Assembly: GCF_000725625.1 (NCBI RefSeq)
Contig: NZ_JOHS01000010.1
Location: forward strand, 310,001-374,000
Direction of reading: 5' to 3'
Length of the DNA: 64,000 bases
DNA from: Streptomyces sp. NRRL F-6676
GTDB taxonomy: Bacteria; Actinomycetota; Actinomycetes; Streptomycetales; Streptomycetaceae
Positions 17,600 through 27,266 of this stretch are shown one piece after another. Below the pieces are notes generated by a model that was not told the origin of the DNA, did no database searches, and saw nothing but the letters and a program-made list of their open reading frames with translations. Made by a program: the position numbers and the translations under genes. Within the stretch, counting starts at the first letter, position 1. Each line of letters opens with the position of its first letter.

Positions 17600-20500
17600 A
17601 TGCTCGAACCGATCGAACCCGCCGAGGGTTCCGCAACCAGCGACTCCAACGCTTCCAGCACCCCCAGCGACACGCTGCCGCCGCGCCGCAGGCGCCGCGC
17701 CGCGTCCCGCCCGGCGGGCCCGCCGGGCGCGGCGTCGGAGACGACGCCGGAGATCACGGACACCGCCGCGCCGGCCGGCGCGGAGGACGACGCCGAAGAG
17801 GCGGCCCTCGCCGGCACGGAGACGGCGGCGGTGAGCGACGCCGCGGCACAGGAGACGGCCGCCGTCGCGGACGCCGCCTCCGCCGCGTCCGGTGACGCCG
17901 CGCCGCCGCGTGCGCGGCGCCGCGCGACCCGCAAGGTCTCCGCGCCCGCCGGTGCCCCCGAGGGGGCCGGGGCCGCCGAGACGGTGGTGACTCCGGCGGC
18001 CGACGATGCCGGTGCGGCCGGGGAGACCCCGGCCGTGACCGACGTGCCTGATGACGCCGCCGAGGCCGCTCCGCCGCGTGCGCGTCGGCGGGCGGCGCGC
18101 CGGGCGTCCGCGCCCGCGGGTGCGCCGCAGACGGCGGCCGAGGGCTCGGCCGTCGGCGAGACGCCGACGTCCGCGTCCGCCGGGTCGGCGCCCGCGGTGC
18201 CGGTCGACGGCGACGAGGCCGCGTCCGGCGCGGCTGCCGCCGACGGTGACGCCGAGGCGCCCACCGAGGCCGCTCCGCCGCGTACGCGGCGACGGGCCAC
18301 CCGTCGGGCGTCCGCGCCCGCCGGTGCGCCGCAGGCGGCCGCCGCCGACGAAGCCGCGACTGCCGCTTCCGCTGGCGCGCCGCGGGCGGCCGCCGAGGAG
18401 CCCGCGTCCGCCGGCACCGAGTCGGGCGCTGCCGCCGACGGTGGCGCCGAAGCCCCCGCCGAAGCCACTCCGCCGCGTACGCGGCGCCGCGCCACCCGCC
18501 GGGCGTCCGCGCCCGCCGGTGCGCCGCAGGCGCCCGCCGCCGACCAGCAGGTGTCCGCGGAGACCGCCGAAACCCCCGTCACCGCCGGGACCCCGGTCAC
18601 CCCCGAGACCCCCGTCGCCGCCGAGATCTCCGTCGAGTCCGTCCCCGGCGCCCAGATCGCCGAGGCCGAGGCCGAGGACGCCGGTTCCCGGCGCAGTCGC
18701 CGCCGCGCCACCCGCCGGGTCTCCGCGCCCGCCGGTGCCCCCGAGGAGCGCGTGGAGGCGCCCGTGACCGCCGACGACGCCGACACCGCCCCGGAGCCCG
18801 GCACCCTCGCCGCGCCGCCCGAGGTCGGTGACGCCCTCGCCGCCGAGGAGACCGGCCCCCGTCGCCGGCGCCGTGCCGTCCGCAAGGCCGCCACCGGCTT
18901 CGCCGCCCCCGCCCAGCCCGCCGGACGGCAGGGCACGGGCGAGGAGACGGACGAGGGCTCGCGGCGTCCCAAGCGGCCCGCCGTCGCCGTCTTCCAGGCG
19001 CCCGTGTTCACCGAACCGATGTTCCAGACCCCGGAGCGCGCTGCCGCCGCCGCGGCCGCCGAGGCCCGGCAGGAGCAGCAGGAACAGCCCGAGCGGACCG
19101 AGCAGCCCGAGCGGACCGAGCAGCCCCAGCGGCCCGAGCGGCCCGCCGAGCCCGTCGCCGAGGAGGAGACCGGCGGTTCGCGCCGCCGCCGTCGCCGCCG
19201 TGGCGGTGCGGACGGCGACGAGGCGCCGGCCGCCGCGCAGCCCGCCGAGACGGCGGAGGAGCCCGAGGAGGAGCCGGAGGCGGCCGAGGACGACATCGCC
19301 ACCGACACCGACGACGACAGCGAGGAGACCGGCTCCCGCCGGCGCCGCCGCCGCGGTGGCCGCCGTCGCCGCCGGGGCGAGGCCGCCGACGGAGAAGCGG
19401 GCGACTCGGACGACGCCGAGGACGTCGCCGCGGCGCAGGCCACGCAGGACGCCGAGGACACCGTCGAGCAGACCACCGAGGATGCCGAGGACGCCGAGGA
19501 CGACTTCCGCGGCGACCAGGGGGGCAGCTCCAGCGGCACCCGCCGGCGCCGCCGTCGCCGCCGCCGCGCGGGCGACGGCTCCGGCGAGGGCGAGCCGTCC
19601 GCCGACGACCCCGAGCGCACGGTCGTCAAGGTCCGCGAGCCCCGCAAGGCGAGCGAGCCGGTCGACGAGGTGCAGTCCATCAAGGGCTCCACGCGGCTGG
19701 AGGCCAAGAAGCAGCGCCGCCGCGAGGGCCGTGAGCAGGGCCGCCGGCGCGTCCCGATCATCACCGAGGCCGAGTTCCTGGCCCGCCGCGAGGCCGTCGA
19801 GCGCGTGATGGTGGTCCGGCAGAGCGGCGAGCGCACGCAGATCGGCGTCCTCGAGGACAACGTGCTCGTCGAGCACTACGTCAACAAGGAACAGGCCGTC
19901 TCGTACGTCGGCAACGTCTACCTCGGCAAGGTGCAGAACGTACTGCCGTCGATGGAGGCCGCCTTCATCGACATCGGCAAGGGCCGCAACGCCGTGCTCT
20001 ACGCCGGTGAGGTCAACTTCGAGGCGCTCGGCATGTCGGGCGGCCCGCGCCGCATCGAGTCCGCGCTGAAGTCCGGGCAGTCCGTCCTGGTCCAGGTCAC
20101 CAAGGACCCGATCGGCCACAAGGGCGCCCGCCTCACCAGCCAGGTCTCGCTGCCCGGCCGCTACCTGGTCTACGTGCCCGAGGGCTCGATGACCGGCATC
20201 AGCCGCAAACTGCCCGACACCGAGCGGGCCCGGCTGAAGAGCATCCTCAAGAAGGTCGTCCCCGAGGACGCGGGCGTCATCGTGCGCACCGCCGCCGAGG
20301 GCGCCAGCGAGGACGAGCTGCGCCGCGACGTCGAGCGGCTCCAGGCGCAGTGGGAGGAGATCAAGAGGAAGTCCAGGAACGGCGGCAGCGCCCCGACGCT
20401 GCTGTACGGCGAGCCGGACATGACCGTCCGGGTCGTGCGGGACATCTTCAACGAGGACTTCTCCAAGGTCGTCGTCAGCGGCGACGAGGCCTGGGAGACG

Positions 20501-22048
20501 ATCCACGGCTACGTCTCCCACGTCGCCCCCGACCTCGCGCCGCGCCTGTCGCGCTGGACGAGCGAGACCGACGTCTTCGCCACGTACCGGATCGACGAGC
20601 AGCTCGCCAAGGCGCTGGACCGCAAGGTCTGGCTGCCCAGCGGCGGTTCGCTGGTGATCGACCGGACCGAGGCGATGGTCGTCATCGACGTCAACACCGG
20701 CAAGTTCACCGGTCAGGGCGGCAACCTCGAGGAGACCGTCACCAGGAACAACCTGGAGGCGGCCGAGGAGATCGTGCGTCAGCTGCGGCTGCGCGACCTC
20801 GGCGGCATCATCGTCATCGACTTCATCGACATGGTGCTGGAGTCCAACCGGGACCTGGTGCTGCGGCGCCTCCTCGAGTGCCTGGGCCGGGACCGGACGA
20901 AGCACCAGGTGGCCGAGGTCACCTCGCTGGGCCTCGTGCAGATGACCCGCAAGCGGGTCGGCCAGGGCCTGCTGGAGTCCTTCTCCGAGACCTGCGTGCA
21001 CTGCAACGGGCGCGGTGTCATCGTGCACCTGGACCAGCCGAGCTCGTCCGGCGGCGGCGGTGGCGGCGGCAAGCGCCGCAAGCGCGGCCGGGGCGGGGCC
21101 GACCAGGGCCACGAGCACGAGACGCACGAGCACGGCACGCAGGCGGCCGAGGAGACCGCGGCCGAGGAGACCGCGCCCGAGCCGGTCACCGAGCAGCGGC
21201 CGGCCGCCGCGGCCGAGGTGCCCGAGTTCACGCCCGACGAGGAGCTGTACAGCAGCGTCGCCGAGGCGGAGGCCGCGGCCACCCGGGGCCGTTCGCGGCG
21301 CCGGGCGACCCGGCGGGCGTCCGCCCCGGCGGGCGCGCCGAAGCCGGCCGTCGCCGAGCCCGAGGCGCCGACAGCGCAGGGCGTGAGCGTCGAGGAGGAG
21401 ACCGCGCGTCCGGTGCGCCCGGAGCCGGCCGAGGCCGCGCACGCCGAACCGGCCGCCGCGGAGGACCCGGTGGTCGAGGCCGCCGAGGCCCCCGAGGCCG
21501 TCGAGCCGGCGGCGCCCAAGGGCCGTACGCGCCGCCGGGCCACCCGCAGGGTGTCGGCACCGGCGACCGCGCCGGAGGAGGCCGTGGTGACGGTCACCGA
21601 GCCGGCGCCCGCCCCCGCGCCGGCCGAGACGCCCGAGCCGGAGCAGCAGGCGGCGGAGCGGGCCGGGCAGCCGGAGCCGGCCGCCGAGAGCGCCGCGCCG
21701 GCCCGTCCGCGCCGCCGCGCCGTCCGCAAGGCCACCGCGCCGACCTCCTCGGAGGACGCGGCCGTCGTGGTCGTGCCGTCCGCGGAGACCCCGGCGGAGG
21801 AGGCCGGACCGGAGGAGGCCGAGCAGGAGGCGGCCACGGCCAAGAAGGCGGCCCGCAAGACCGCCAAGAAGGCCACGGCGAAGAAGGCCGCGACGAAGAA
21901 GACGACGGCCAAGAAGACCGCCGCGAAGAAGACCGCCGCCAAGAAGACGACGACGAAGAAGGCCGCGGCCAAGAAGTCGACGGCGAAGAAGACGGCGGCG
22001 GCGACGGAGCCGGGACAGCCGACGGTGTCCGCGTCCACGGACGACTGA
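17600..22048 (+). CDS. rne: Ribonuclease E/G with long N- and C-terminal arms
   Basis: This endonuclease cuts single-stranded AU-rich sites and processes rRNA and mRNA. The catalytic core sits in the middle of 1482 residues, as in Streptomyces RNase ES. It has an S1 domain from about residue 772 (NVYLGKVQNVLPSMEAAFID), catalytic D1030 (DVNTGKF) and D1074 (DFIDM), and the Zn-link C1132-V-H-C1135. The N-arm (about 1-700) is Ala/Pro/Glu-rich and contains about seven copies of a basic motif near RRRATRRASAPAGAP. The C-arm has three more copies and ends in a Lys/Ala/Thr tail like histone H1. ATG 17600 follows GGGAGA. Length exceeds the roughly 1340 residues I recall for S. coelicolor, owing to the arms. 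Confidence 0.95.
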   Translation: MLEPIEPAEGSATSDSNASSTPSDTLPPRRRRRAASRPAGPPGAASETTPEITDTAAPAGAEDDAEEAALAGTETAAVSDAAAQETAAVADAASAASGDAAPPRARRRATRKVSAPAGAPEGAGAAETVVTPAADDAGAAGETPAVTDVPDDAAEAAPPRARRRAARRASAPAGAPQTAAEGSAVGETPTSASAGSAPAVPVDGDEAASGAAAADGDAEAPTEAAPPRTRRRATRRASAPAGAPQAAAADEAATAASAGAPRAAAEEPASAGTESGAAADGGAEAPAEATPPRTRRRATRRASAPAGAPQAPAADQQVSAETAETPVTAGTPVTPETPVAAEISVESVPGAQIAEAEAEDAGSRRSRRRATRRVSAPAGAPEERVEAPVTADDADTAPEPGTLAAPPEVGDALAAEETGPRRRRRAVRKAATGFAAPAQPAGRQGTGEETDEGSRRPKRPAVAVFQAPVFTEPMFQTPERAAAAAAAEARQEQQEQPERTEQPERTEQPQRPERPAEPVAEEETGGSRRRRRRRGGADGDEAPAAAQPAETAEEPEEEPEAAEDDIATDTDDDSEETGSRRRRRRGGRRRRRGEAADGEAGDSDDAEDVAAAQATQDAEDTVEQTTEDAEDAEDDFRGDQGGSSSGTRRRRRRRRRAGDGSGEGEPSADDPERTVVKVREPRKASEPVDEVQSIKGSTRLEAKKQRRREGREQGRRRVPIITEAEFLARREAVERVMVVRQSGERTQIGVLEDNVLVEHYVNKEQAVSYVGNVYLGKVQNVLPSMEAAFIDIGKGRNAVLYAGEVNFEALGMSGGPRRIESALKSGQSVLVQVTKDPIGHKGARLTSQVSLPGRYLVYVPEGSMTGISRKLPDTERARLKSILKKVVPEDAGVIVRTAAEGASEDELRRDVERLQAQWEEIKRKSRNGGSAPTLLYGEPDMTVRVVRDIFNEDFSKVVVSGDEAWETIHGYVSHVAPDLAPRLSRWTSETDVFATYRIDEQLAKALDRKVWLPSGGSLVIDRTEAMVVIDVNTGKFTGQGGNLEETVTRNNLEAAEEIVRQLRLRDLGGIIVIDFIDMVLESNRDLVLRRLLECLGRDRTKHQVAEVTSLGLVQMTRKRVGQGLLESFSETCVHCNGRGVIVHLDQPSSSGGGGGGGKRRKRGRGGADQGHEHETHEHGTQAAEETAAEETAPEPVTEQRPAAAAEVPEFTPDEELYSSVAEAEAAATRGRSRRRATRRASAPAGAPKPAVAEPEAPTAQGVSVEEETARPVRPEPAEAAHAEPAAAEDPVVEAAEAPEAVEPAAPKGRTRRRATRRVSAPATAPEEAVVTVTEPAPAPAPAETPEPEQQAAERAGQPEPAAESAAPARPRRRAVRKATAPTSSEDAAVVVVPSAETPAEEAGPEEAEQEAATAKKAARKTAKKATAKKAATKKTTAKKTAAKKTAAKKTTTKKAAAKKSTAKKTAAATEPGQPTVSASTDD

Positions 22049-22070
22049 CGCGCAGCGCCGGTACGCACGA

Positions 22071-22105
22071 CGGTGGCCCACCCGCACCTCGCGGGTGGGC
22101 CACCG
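22071..22105 (+). terminator. Terminator hairpin after RNase E
   Basis: Perfect 15-bp stem cggtggcccacccgc / gcgggtgggccaccg with a 5-base loop, 22 bases after the stop codon. There is no T-run, as is common in Streptomyces. Confidence 0.85.
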
Positions 22106-22130
22106 CGCGTTGACGCCCGCGGGGCTCGGT

Positions 22131-22159
22131 TTGACCCTGTCGGGACTGCCCCGTAACCT
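22131..22159 (+). promoter_or_regulatory. Promoter for rplU-rpmA
   Basis: TTGACC at 22131-22136 and TAACCT at 22154-22159 are separated by 17 bases, a good match to the principal (HrdB-type) sigma factor. Transcription would begin near 22166, giving a leader of about 135 bases before the rplU start. Confidence 0.7.
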
Positions 22160-22301
22160 TGACCGTCGGCGTGTCGAGTGACGCGCCACATCCCCGTAAA
22201 CCTCTTCCTCCGGGGCACCGCGTGTGCCGGAGAGGCGGCCCGTGTTGTCGGGTGGCTGGACTGCGGGGGTGCCGTTCCCGAGCGTAGAGAGTGAGATCCG
22301 C

Positions 22302-22622
22302 GTGTACGCCATCGTGCGCAGCGGTGGTCGCCAGCACAAGGTTGCTGTCGGCGACATCGTCGAGGTTGACAAGATTTCCACCGCCAAGGTGGGCGACACG
22401 GTCGAGCTCTCGACCCTGCTCGTCGTCGACGGCGACTCCGTGACCAGCGACCCGTGGGTGCTGGCCGGCATCAAGGTCCAGGCCGAGGTCGTGGACCACC
22501 ACAAGGGCCAGAAGATCGACATTCTGCGCTACAAGAACAAGACCGGCTACCGCCGTCGTCAGGGCCACCGCCAGCAGTACACGGCGATCAAGGTCACTGA
22601 GATCCCCGCGGCTGCGAAGTAA
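22302..22622 (+). CDS. rplU: 50S ribosomal protein L21
   Basis: L21 binds 23S rRNA in the large subunit. The GTG start at 22302 gives 106 residues, beginning with the family signature [18 protein letters not shown] and ending in the basic block [17 protein letters not shown]. The frame runs further upstream, but those residues are not part of L21. The RNase E upstream and L27 14 bases downstream form the standard rne-rplU-rpmA-obg neighbourhood. Confidence 0.97.
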   Translation: MYAIVRSGGRQHKVAVGDIVEVDKISTAKVGDTVELSTLLVVDGDSVTSDPWVLAGIKVQAEVVDHHKGQKIDILRYKNKTGYRRRQGHRQQYTAIKVTEIPAAAK

Positions 22623-22636
22623 GGGACTGAGAAGAG

Positions 22637-22891
22637 ATGGCACACAAGAAGGGCGCATCGTCCACCCGGAACGGTCGCGACTCCAACGCCCAGCGGCTCG
22701 GCGTGAAGCGCTTCGGCGGTCAGGTCGTGAACGCCGGTGAGATCATCGTCCGCCAGCGCGGCACCCACTTCCACCCGGGCAGCGGCGTCGGCCGCGGCGG
22801 CGACGACACGCTGTTCGCGTTGCAGGCCGGTGCGGTGGAGTTCGGCACCAGCCGTGGCCGCAAGGTCGTGAACATCGTCCCGGTCGGCTGA
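22637..22891 (+). CDS. rpmA: 50S ribosomal protein L27
   Basis: L27 sits at the peptidyl-transferase centre; its N-terminus reaches the P-site tRNA. The 84-residue protein begins [20 protein letters not shown], the mature-type N-terminus without the cleavable extension of Firmicutes, and contains the [20 protein letters not shown] block. ATG 22637 follows AGAAGAG. It is cotranscribed with rplU, and a hairpin follows. Confidence 0.97.
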   Translation: MAHKKGASSTRNGRDSNAQRLGVKRFGGQVVNAGEIIVRQRGTHFHPGSGVGRGGDDTLFALQAGAVEFGTSRGRKVVNIVPVG

Positions 22892-22907
22892 CCCGGACAC
22901 TTTCGCG

Positions 22908-22945
22908 AGGCGGGCCTCACTTCCCCGAGGGGAAGCGGGTCCGCC
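22908..22945 (+). terminator. Terminator-like hairpin after rpmA
   Basis: Outer arms aggcgg and ccgcct enclose inner arms cttcccc and ggggaag with a GA loop, followed by TTTCG. It separates the ribosomal protein genes from obgE. Confidence 0.75.
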
Positions 22946-23002
22946 TTTCGCGTGTTACGCAAGAGACATTCGCGCAGTAAGCAGTAACTGGAGGCACATC
23001 CC

Positions 23003-24448
23003 ATGACCACCTTCGTGGACCGCGTCGAGCTGCACGTCGCCGCGGGTAACGGAGGCCACGGCTGTGCCTCCGTCCACCGTGAGAAGTTCAAGCCGCTCGG
23101 CGGCCCGGACGGCGGCAACGGCGGCCGGGGCGGCGATGTGATCCTCACCGTCGACCAGTCCGTGACCACGCTGCTCGACTACCACCACTCGCCGCACCGC
23201 AAGGCCACCAACGGCAAGCCCGGCGAGGGCGGCAACCGCTCCGGCAAGGACGGCCAGGACCTCGTCCTGCCGGTCCCCGACGGCACGGTGGTGCTCGACA
23301 GGGCCGGCAACGTCCTCGCCGACCTCGTCGGCCACGGCACGTCCTACGTCGCCGCCCAGGGCGGCCGCGGCGGCCTCGGCAACGCGGCGCTCGCCTCCGC
23401 GCGGCGCAAGGCCCCCGGCTTCGCGCTGCTCGGCGTGCCGGGCGACCTCCAGGACATCGTGCTGGAGCTCAAGACCGTCGCCGACGTGGCGCTGGTCGGC
23501 TACCCCAGCGCCGGCAAGTCCTCGCTGATCTCCGTGCTGAGCGCGGCGAAGCCGAAGATCGCCGACTACCCGTTCACGACCCTCGTCCCCAACCTGGGCG
23601 TGGTGACGGCGGGCTCCACCGTCTACACCGTCGCGGACGTCCCCGGGCTCATCCCGGGCGCCAGCCAGGGCAAGGGGCTGGGCCTGGAGTTCCTGCGCCA
23701 CGTGGAGCGGTGCAGCGTGCTCGTGCACGTCCTGGACACCGCGACGCTGGAGTCCGAGCGCGACCCGCTCTCCGACCTCGACGTCATCGAGGCGGAGCTG
23801 CGGCAGTACGGCGGTCTGGACGACCGGCCGCGGATCGTCGTCCTCAACAAGATCGACGTGCCCGACGGCAAGGACCTCGCCGAGATGGTGCGGCCGGAGC
23901 TGGAGGAGCGGGGTTACCGCGTCTTCGAAGTGTCCGCGGTCGCCCACATGGGGCTGCGGGAGTTGTCGTTCGCGCTGGCGGAGCTGGTCGCGCAGGCGCG
24001 GGCGGCGCGGCCGAAGGAGGAGGCGACCCGTATCGTCATCCGGCCCAAGGCGGTCGACGACTCCGGCTTCACGGTCACCCAGGAGGAGTCCGAGGGCGAG
24101 CCGCTGTTCCGGGTGCGGGGCGAGAAGCCCGAGCGGTGGGTGCGGCAGACCGACTTCAGCAACGACGAGGCGGTCGGCTACCTCGCCGACCGGCTGAACC
24201 GGCTCGGGGTGGAAGAGGCCCTGATGAAGGCCGGTGCCCGCACGGGCGACGCCGTCGCGATCGGTCCGGAGGACAACGCGGTCGTCTTCGACTGGGAGCC
24301 GACGGTGATGGCGGGGGCGGAGATGCTCGGCCGGCGTGGCGAGGACCACCGTTTCGAGGCGCCGCGGCCGGCGGCGCAGCGGCGCCGGGACCGGGAGGCG
24401 GAGCGGGACGAGTCGCTCCGCGAGTACGACGACTTCGAGCCGTTCTGA
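23003..24448 (+). CDS. obgE: GTPase ObgE/CgtA
   Basis: Obg is an essential GTPase that acts in late 50S assembly and in stress and development; in Streptomyces it affects sporulation onset. The 481-residue protein has the Gly-rich Obg fold (about 1-158, [14 protein letters not shown]) and a G domain. The P-loop is G166-YPSAGKSS, with [10 protein letters not shown] as G3 and NKID as G4. A C-terminal OCT domain follows (about 345-425), then an acidic/basic tail. ATG 23003 has GGAGG 8 bases upstream. The gene has its own leader after the rpmA hairpin. Confidence 0.97.
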   Translation: MTTFVDRVELHVAAGNGGHGCASVHREKFKPLGGPDGGNGGRGGDVILTVDQSVTTLLDYHHSPHRKATNGKPGEGGNRSGKDGQDLVLPVPDGTVVLDRAGNVLADLVGHGTSYVAAQGGRGGLGNAALASARRKAPGFALLGVPGDLQDIVLELKTVADVALVGYPSAGKSSLISVLSAAKPKIADYPFTTLVPNLGVVTAGSTVYTVADVPGLIPGASQGKGLGLEFLRHVERCSVLVHVLDTATLESERDPLSDLDVIEAELRQYGGLDDRPRIVVLNKIDVPDGKDLAEMVRPELEERGYRVFEVSAVAHMGLRELSFALAELVAQARAARPKEEATRIVIRPKAVDDSGFTVTQEESEGEPLFRVRGEKPERWVRQTDFSNDEAVGYLADRLNRLGVEEALMKAGARTGDAVAIGPEDNAVVFDWEPTVMAGAEMLGRRGEDHRFEAPRPAAQRRRDREAERDESLREYDDFEPF

Positions 24449-24479
24449 CCGGACGCGGGCGCGCGCGGCGGGCACCCCG

Positions 24480-24800
24480 CCCCGCCTCGCCTCGCTGCGG
24501 GCAGTCGTGCCGCTGGGGCGATGGGGGTAACCCCCACAGTCCCCCAGGGGCTCCGCCCCTTCGACCCCGGGGCGGAGCGCCCGAGAGCTCGGGGGGTGGG
24601 GGGTTGTGGGGCGGGTGCGGGTGTGAGGGGGCTGGTCGCGCAGTTCCCCGCGCCCCTTACGGGACGCATGGTTGCTCGCGCCCCTGCGGCGTTGTCGCGC
24701 AGAGGACACAGCCCCGCGCCCCTTACGGGGCGCGGCTGCGTGGCGGAATCGTGTGAAGAGGGGGACACCCCCGTGTCCCTGGCGGGGCAGCGGGGGTGTG
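24480..24800 (-). repeat. Dispersed Streptomyces intergenic repeat, copy B (inverted)
   Basis: The whole gap between obgE and the convergent transferase gene is filled by repeat DNA. Read on the minus strand it has 'aaggggcgcggggaactgcg', then ACCCGC-rich DNA, 'gagctctcgggcg' and 'ggggtcgaaggggcgg agcccctg', matching copy A at 7.4 kb in the same order. A second related unit (cgcagaggacacagc, gcgccccttacggggcgcg) at 24690-24750 matches the 33.1 kb copy. No gene is seen here. Confidence 0.75.
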
Positions 24801-24803
24801 TGG

Positions 24804-26897
24804 TCACGCGGTGACGGAGTCCTCCGTGCCCGGGGTCGCGTCCGCCTCGATGGCCAGTTCTTCCGGGGCCTCCTCGGCGGCACCGCGCGGTGCGGGGATC
24901 TCGGAGGACGTGCGGGACTCCATGCGGACCCGCCGCTCGTCGGCGCGGTCGCACAGCGCCTGCACCGCCTCGTTGAAGCGGACCAGCGACGGCGGCTCCG
25001 AGGGCCCGAGGAGCTGCACCTTCAGCTCCGCCCGCGCCGCCGTGAACGCGTCCTTCTCCGGGTGCCGCACCGACTCGAGCAGCCCCTTCACCCCGCCCGC
25101 CTTGGGCGTGAGCACCACGCCCGCGGACACCGTCGGGAACGCCTCCCGGAACGCCTCCTCCGACAGCCCCGAGGTGTTCGCGACCGCGTACGGCTTCTCG
25201 CTGGAGAGCCAGTCCGACACCACCGACGACACATCGCTGACGAGCAGGTCCGCCTGGTTGAAGCAGGCGAAGATGCCCGGCCGCGCGTCGGTGATGATCT
25301 GGTGCTCCCACTCCGGGAAGGAGGCCCAGTAGGCCTTCTCCCAGGCCGCCGTCGCCTCGGCGATCCGCGCCTCGCGCTGCCCGTCGGGCCGGCCCTGGAG
25401 CAGCATCCGCTCCATCTCGTCCGCGCTCGTACGGAAGTCCGTGGAGGTGAGCCGGTCCAGCTCGGCCGTCCGGCGGGCCAGCTCGGCGGCGGCCTCCGGG
25501 CCCGGCCGGGCCCCCGACCGCTTGGCGTTCGCCTCCGCGATCATCGCCTTGATGCGCTCGTTGGCGCGGCCCGCGCGCGGGTCGACGGAACCGGTCATCG
25601 GGTGCGGCTTGTAGAGCAGTCGTACGCCGTCGTCGGCGAGGAGCTTGCGGACGACGTTCTCGCCGGCCAGCACCACGGAGGTGTTGCCGGGGTTGCCGTC
25701 CCAGCCCTCCCAGGTGGGGGCGTACAGCACGGTGGTGTACGTGCCCGTCGGGGCGCCGGAGTAGGGGCGGATCGGCGCGAGCTGCGGCCGGCCGACCTCC
25801 ACGATGTCCTTGTCCTCGACGCCGACCTCGGCCAGCGCGTACCGCTCGCGGGCGGCGGGGCCGGCGACCCACACCTCGTCGTAGGCCTTGGCGTACGGGT
25901 TGCAGGAGGAGAGCTTGTCGCTCTCGCCGTGGTTGATGAAGGCGTGCTTGATCGTGGGGATGCGCAGCACCTGGGACGTCTTCGCCGCGTTGGCGGGGTG
26001 CAGCATCATCTTCAGCGTCGAGTTCTCCAGCGAGAACATCGTGGAGACCTTCGGGAAGCAGATCACCGGCACGTCCGTGGCCTCGATCTTCTGCACCATG
26101 AACCGCTCGCGCAGCACGATCAGCGGCCGGCCGTCGAGCTGGGAGAGCGTGGAGAGCCACATGTTGGCCTGGTACGCCGACGTCGTCCCGCCGGAGAAGT
26201 ACATCGCGAACGTGGGCCGGTACTCGGCCAGCCAGCCGTCCAGCCACTCCATGACCTGCTGCTCGGTCTTGGCACGCTTGCCCTTGAGCAGCCAGGTGCC
26301 CAGGTACGCGATGCCGCCGACGGCCAGCAGCAGGGCGGCGCCGACGCCGATGTAGCCCCACGGGCCGTCACCGGTGGCGGCGGTGGCCAGCAGGCCGGCG
26401 GTGGCCGGGACGGAGAAGACCAGCAGCCGGTGGCCCTGGCGGCGGGCCAGGATGCGCGGCGGGGCCTTGGTCAGGTGCAGCGCGGAGGCGTCGATGTTGC
26501 GGGTGACGATCGGCAGCGTGCGGGTGCGGCGGACCAGGACGGCGACGGCCTGGCAGCAGAAGTGCAGCGCGTAGAAGGCGCACAGCGCGACCGTCAGGGG
26601 CGCCTGCTCGCGCAGTGGCGCGATGCCGTCGATCCGCAGCAGTCCCAGCAGGATCAGCATGTCGCGCAGCAGCTGGCGGACCGTGACGTCGAACCGGACC
26701 TTGCCGAGGAGGGCGAGGAGGCCGGGATCGCGGTACTGGTAGTACAGGTCCAGGGCGAGTCCGGCCGCGCTCACGGCGACGAGGACCGGGGCGTTCGGCA
26801 GCAGCGCGGTGATGATCTGGGCCGTGAAAAGCGCGAACATCGCGCACAGCGTGGCCACCTGCACGAGACGGCGGGTGGCGGGGCCTGCGGAGGGCAC
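24804..26897 (-). CDS. Membrane-anchored CDP-glycerol glycerophosphotransferase-like protein
   Basis: Enzymes of this family polymerise glycerol-phosphate or related units for teichoic-acid-type wall polymers on the inner face of the membrane. The 697-residue protein has about five or six N-terminal spans (about residues 12-230). The transferase domain follows (about 250-660) with FINHGESDKLSS, LYAPTWEGW, LLYKPHPMTG and LLVSDVSSVVSDWLS, the conserved blocks of the CDP-glycerol transferase fold. GTG 26897 is chosen because AGGAG is 9 bases upstream and it gives the usual VPSAGPATRR start. The exact substrate cannot be told. It is convergent with obgE and divergent from proB. Confidence 0.88.
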   Translation of the reverse strand: MPSAGPATRRLVQVATLCAMFALFTAQIITALLPNAPVLVAVSAAGLALDLYYQYRDPGLLALLGKVRFDVTVRQLLRDMLILLGLLRIDGIAPLREQAPLTVALCAFYALHFCCQAVAVLVRRTRTLPIVTRNIDASALHLTKAPPRILARRQGHRLLVFSVPATAGLLATAATGDGPWGYIGVGAALLLAVGGIAYLGTWLLKGKRAKTEQQVMEWLDGWLAEYRPTFAMYFSGGTTSAYQANMWLSTLSQLDGRPLIVLRERFMVQKIEATDVPVICFPKVSTMFSLENSTLKMMLHPANAAKTSQVLRIPTIKHAFINHGESDKLSSCNPYAKAYDEVWVAGPAARERYALAEVGVEDKDIVEVGRPQLAPIRPYSGAPTGTYTTVLYAPTWEGWDGNPGNTSVVLAGENVVRKLLADDGVRLLYKPHPMTGSVDPRAGRANERIKAMIAEANAKRSGARPGPEAAAELARRTAELDRLTSTDFRTSADEMERMLLQGRPDGQREARIAEATAAWEKAYWASFPEWEHQIITDARPGIFACFNQADLLVSDVSSVVSDWLSSEKPYAVANTSGLSEEAFREAFPTVSAGVVLTPKAGGVKGLLESVRHPEKDAFTAARAELKVQLLGPSEPPSLVRFNEAVQALCDRADERRVRMESRTSSEIPAPRGAAEEAPEELAIEADATPGTEDSVTA

Positions 26898-27266
26898 GGG
26901 CTGGGCTCCTGCGGAGGGAATACGGCGGATGGGGGGGGAGCGTGGGAGGTGACGGCCCGCCCTTCGAGCACGCCCGAACAAGGGTGCCCCAACGAGGAGA
27001 GCCGAGGCTGACGGTATGACTTCGGACGCCCGGCAAGCAATCTCCGCCACCCGCTATCGCCGCGAACCGCACATAAGGGGCGCGGGTCCTGTGACCCCGT
27101 ACACCTCCTCCCCGTCCGCCGTCCGGTCCGCCCCCGTCGACCTCCGTCGGCCCCCGTCCACCCCCCGAAACCCCCGCGCACCCCGCCGTCCCGTTCCCGT
27201 ATGTTGCGGGAAGGAACCGCTCGTCGGGGCAATCGTCCGTACATGTCGGGAAAGCGAGAGGCGCAC
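26898..27266. other. Divergent promoter region between the transferase gene and proB
   Basis: No gene is supported in these 369 bases. The inverted repeat ttcccg / cgggaa (27194-27199 and 27207-27212) lies 55-73 bases before proB and may mark a control site. Promoters for both directions must be here, but none matches well enough to call. Confidence 0.35.

Noticed and set aside
21840..22010. Separate histone H1-like gene at the end of RNase E
   Set aside because: The Lys/Ala/Thr repeats are in frame with RNase E and lack their own start signal.
16586..22522. Very long open frame on the minus strand opposite RNase E (and similar ones opposite mreB, pbp2, leuS and the radical SAM gene)
   Set aside because: High GC with G/C-rich third positions leaves antisense frames open. 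The translations are Arg/Gly/Leu low complexity with no domain, and the plus-strand genes are certain.
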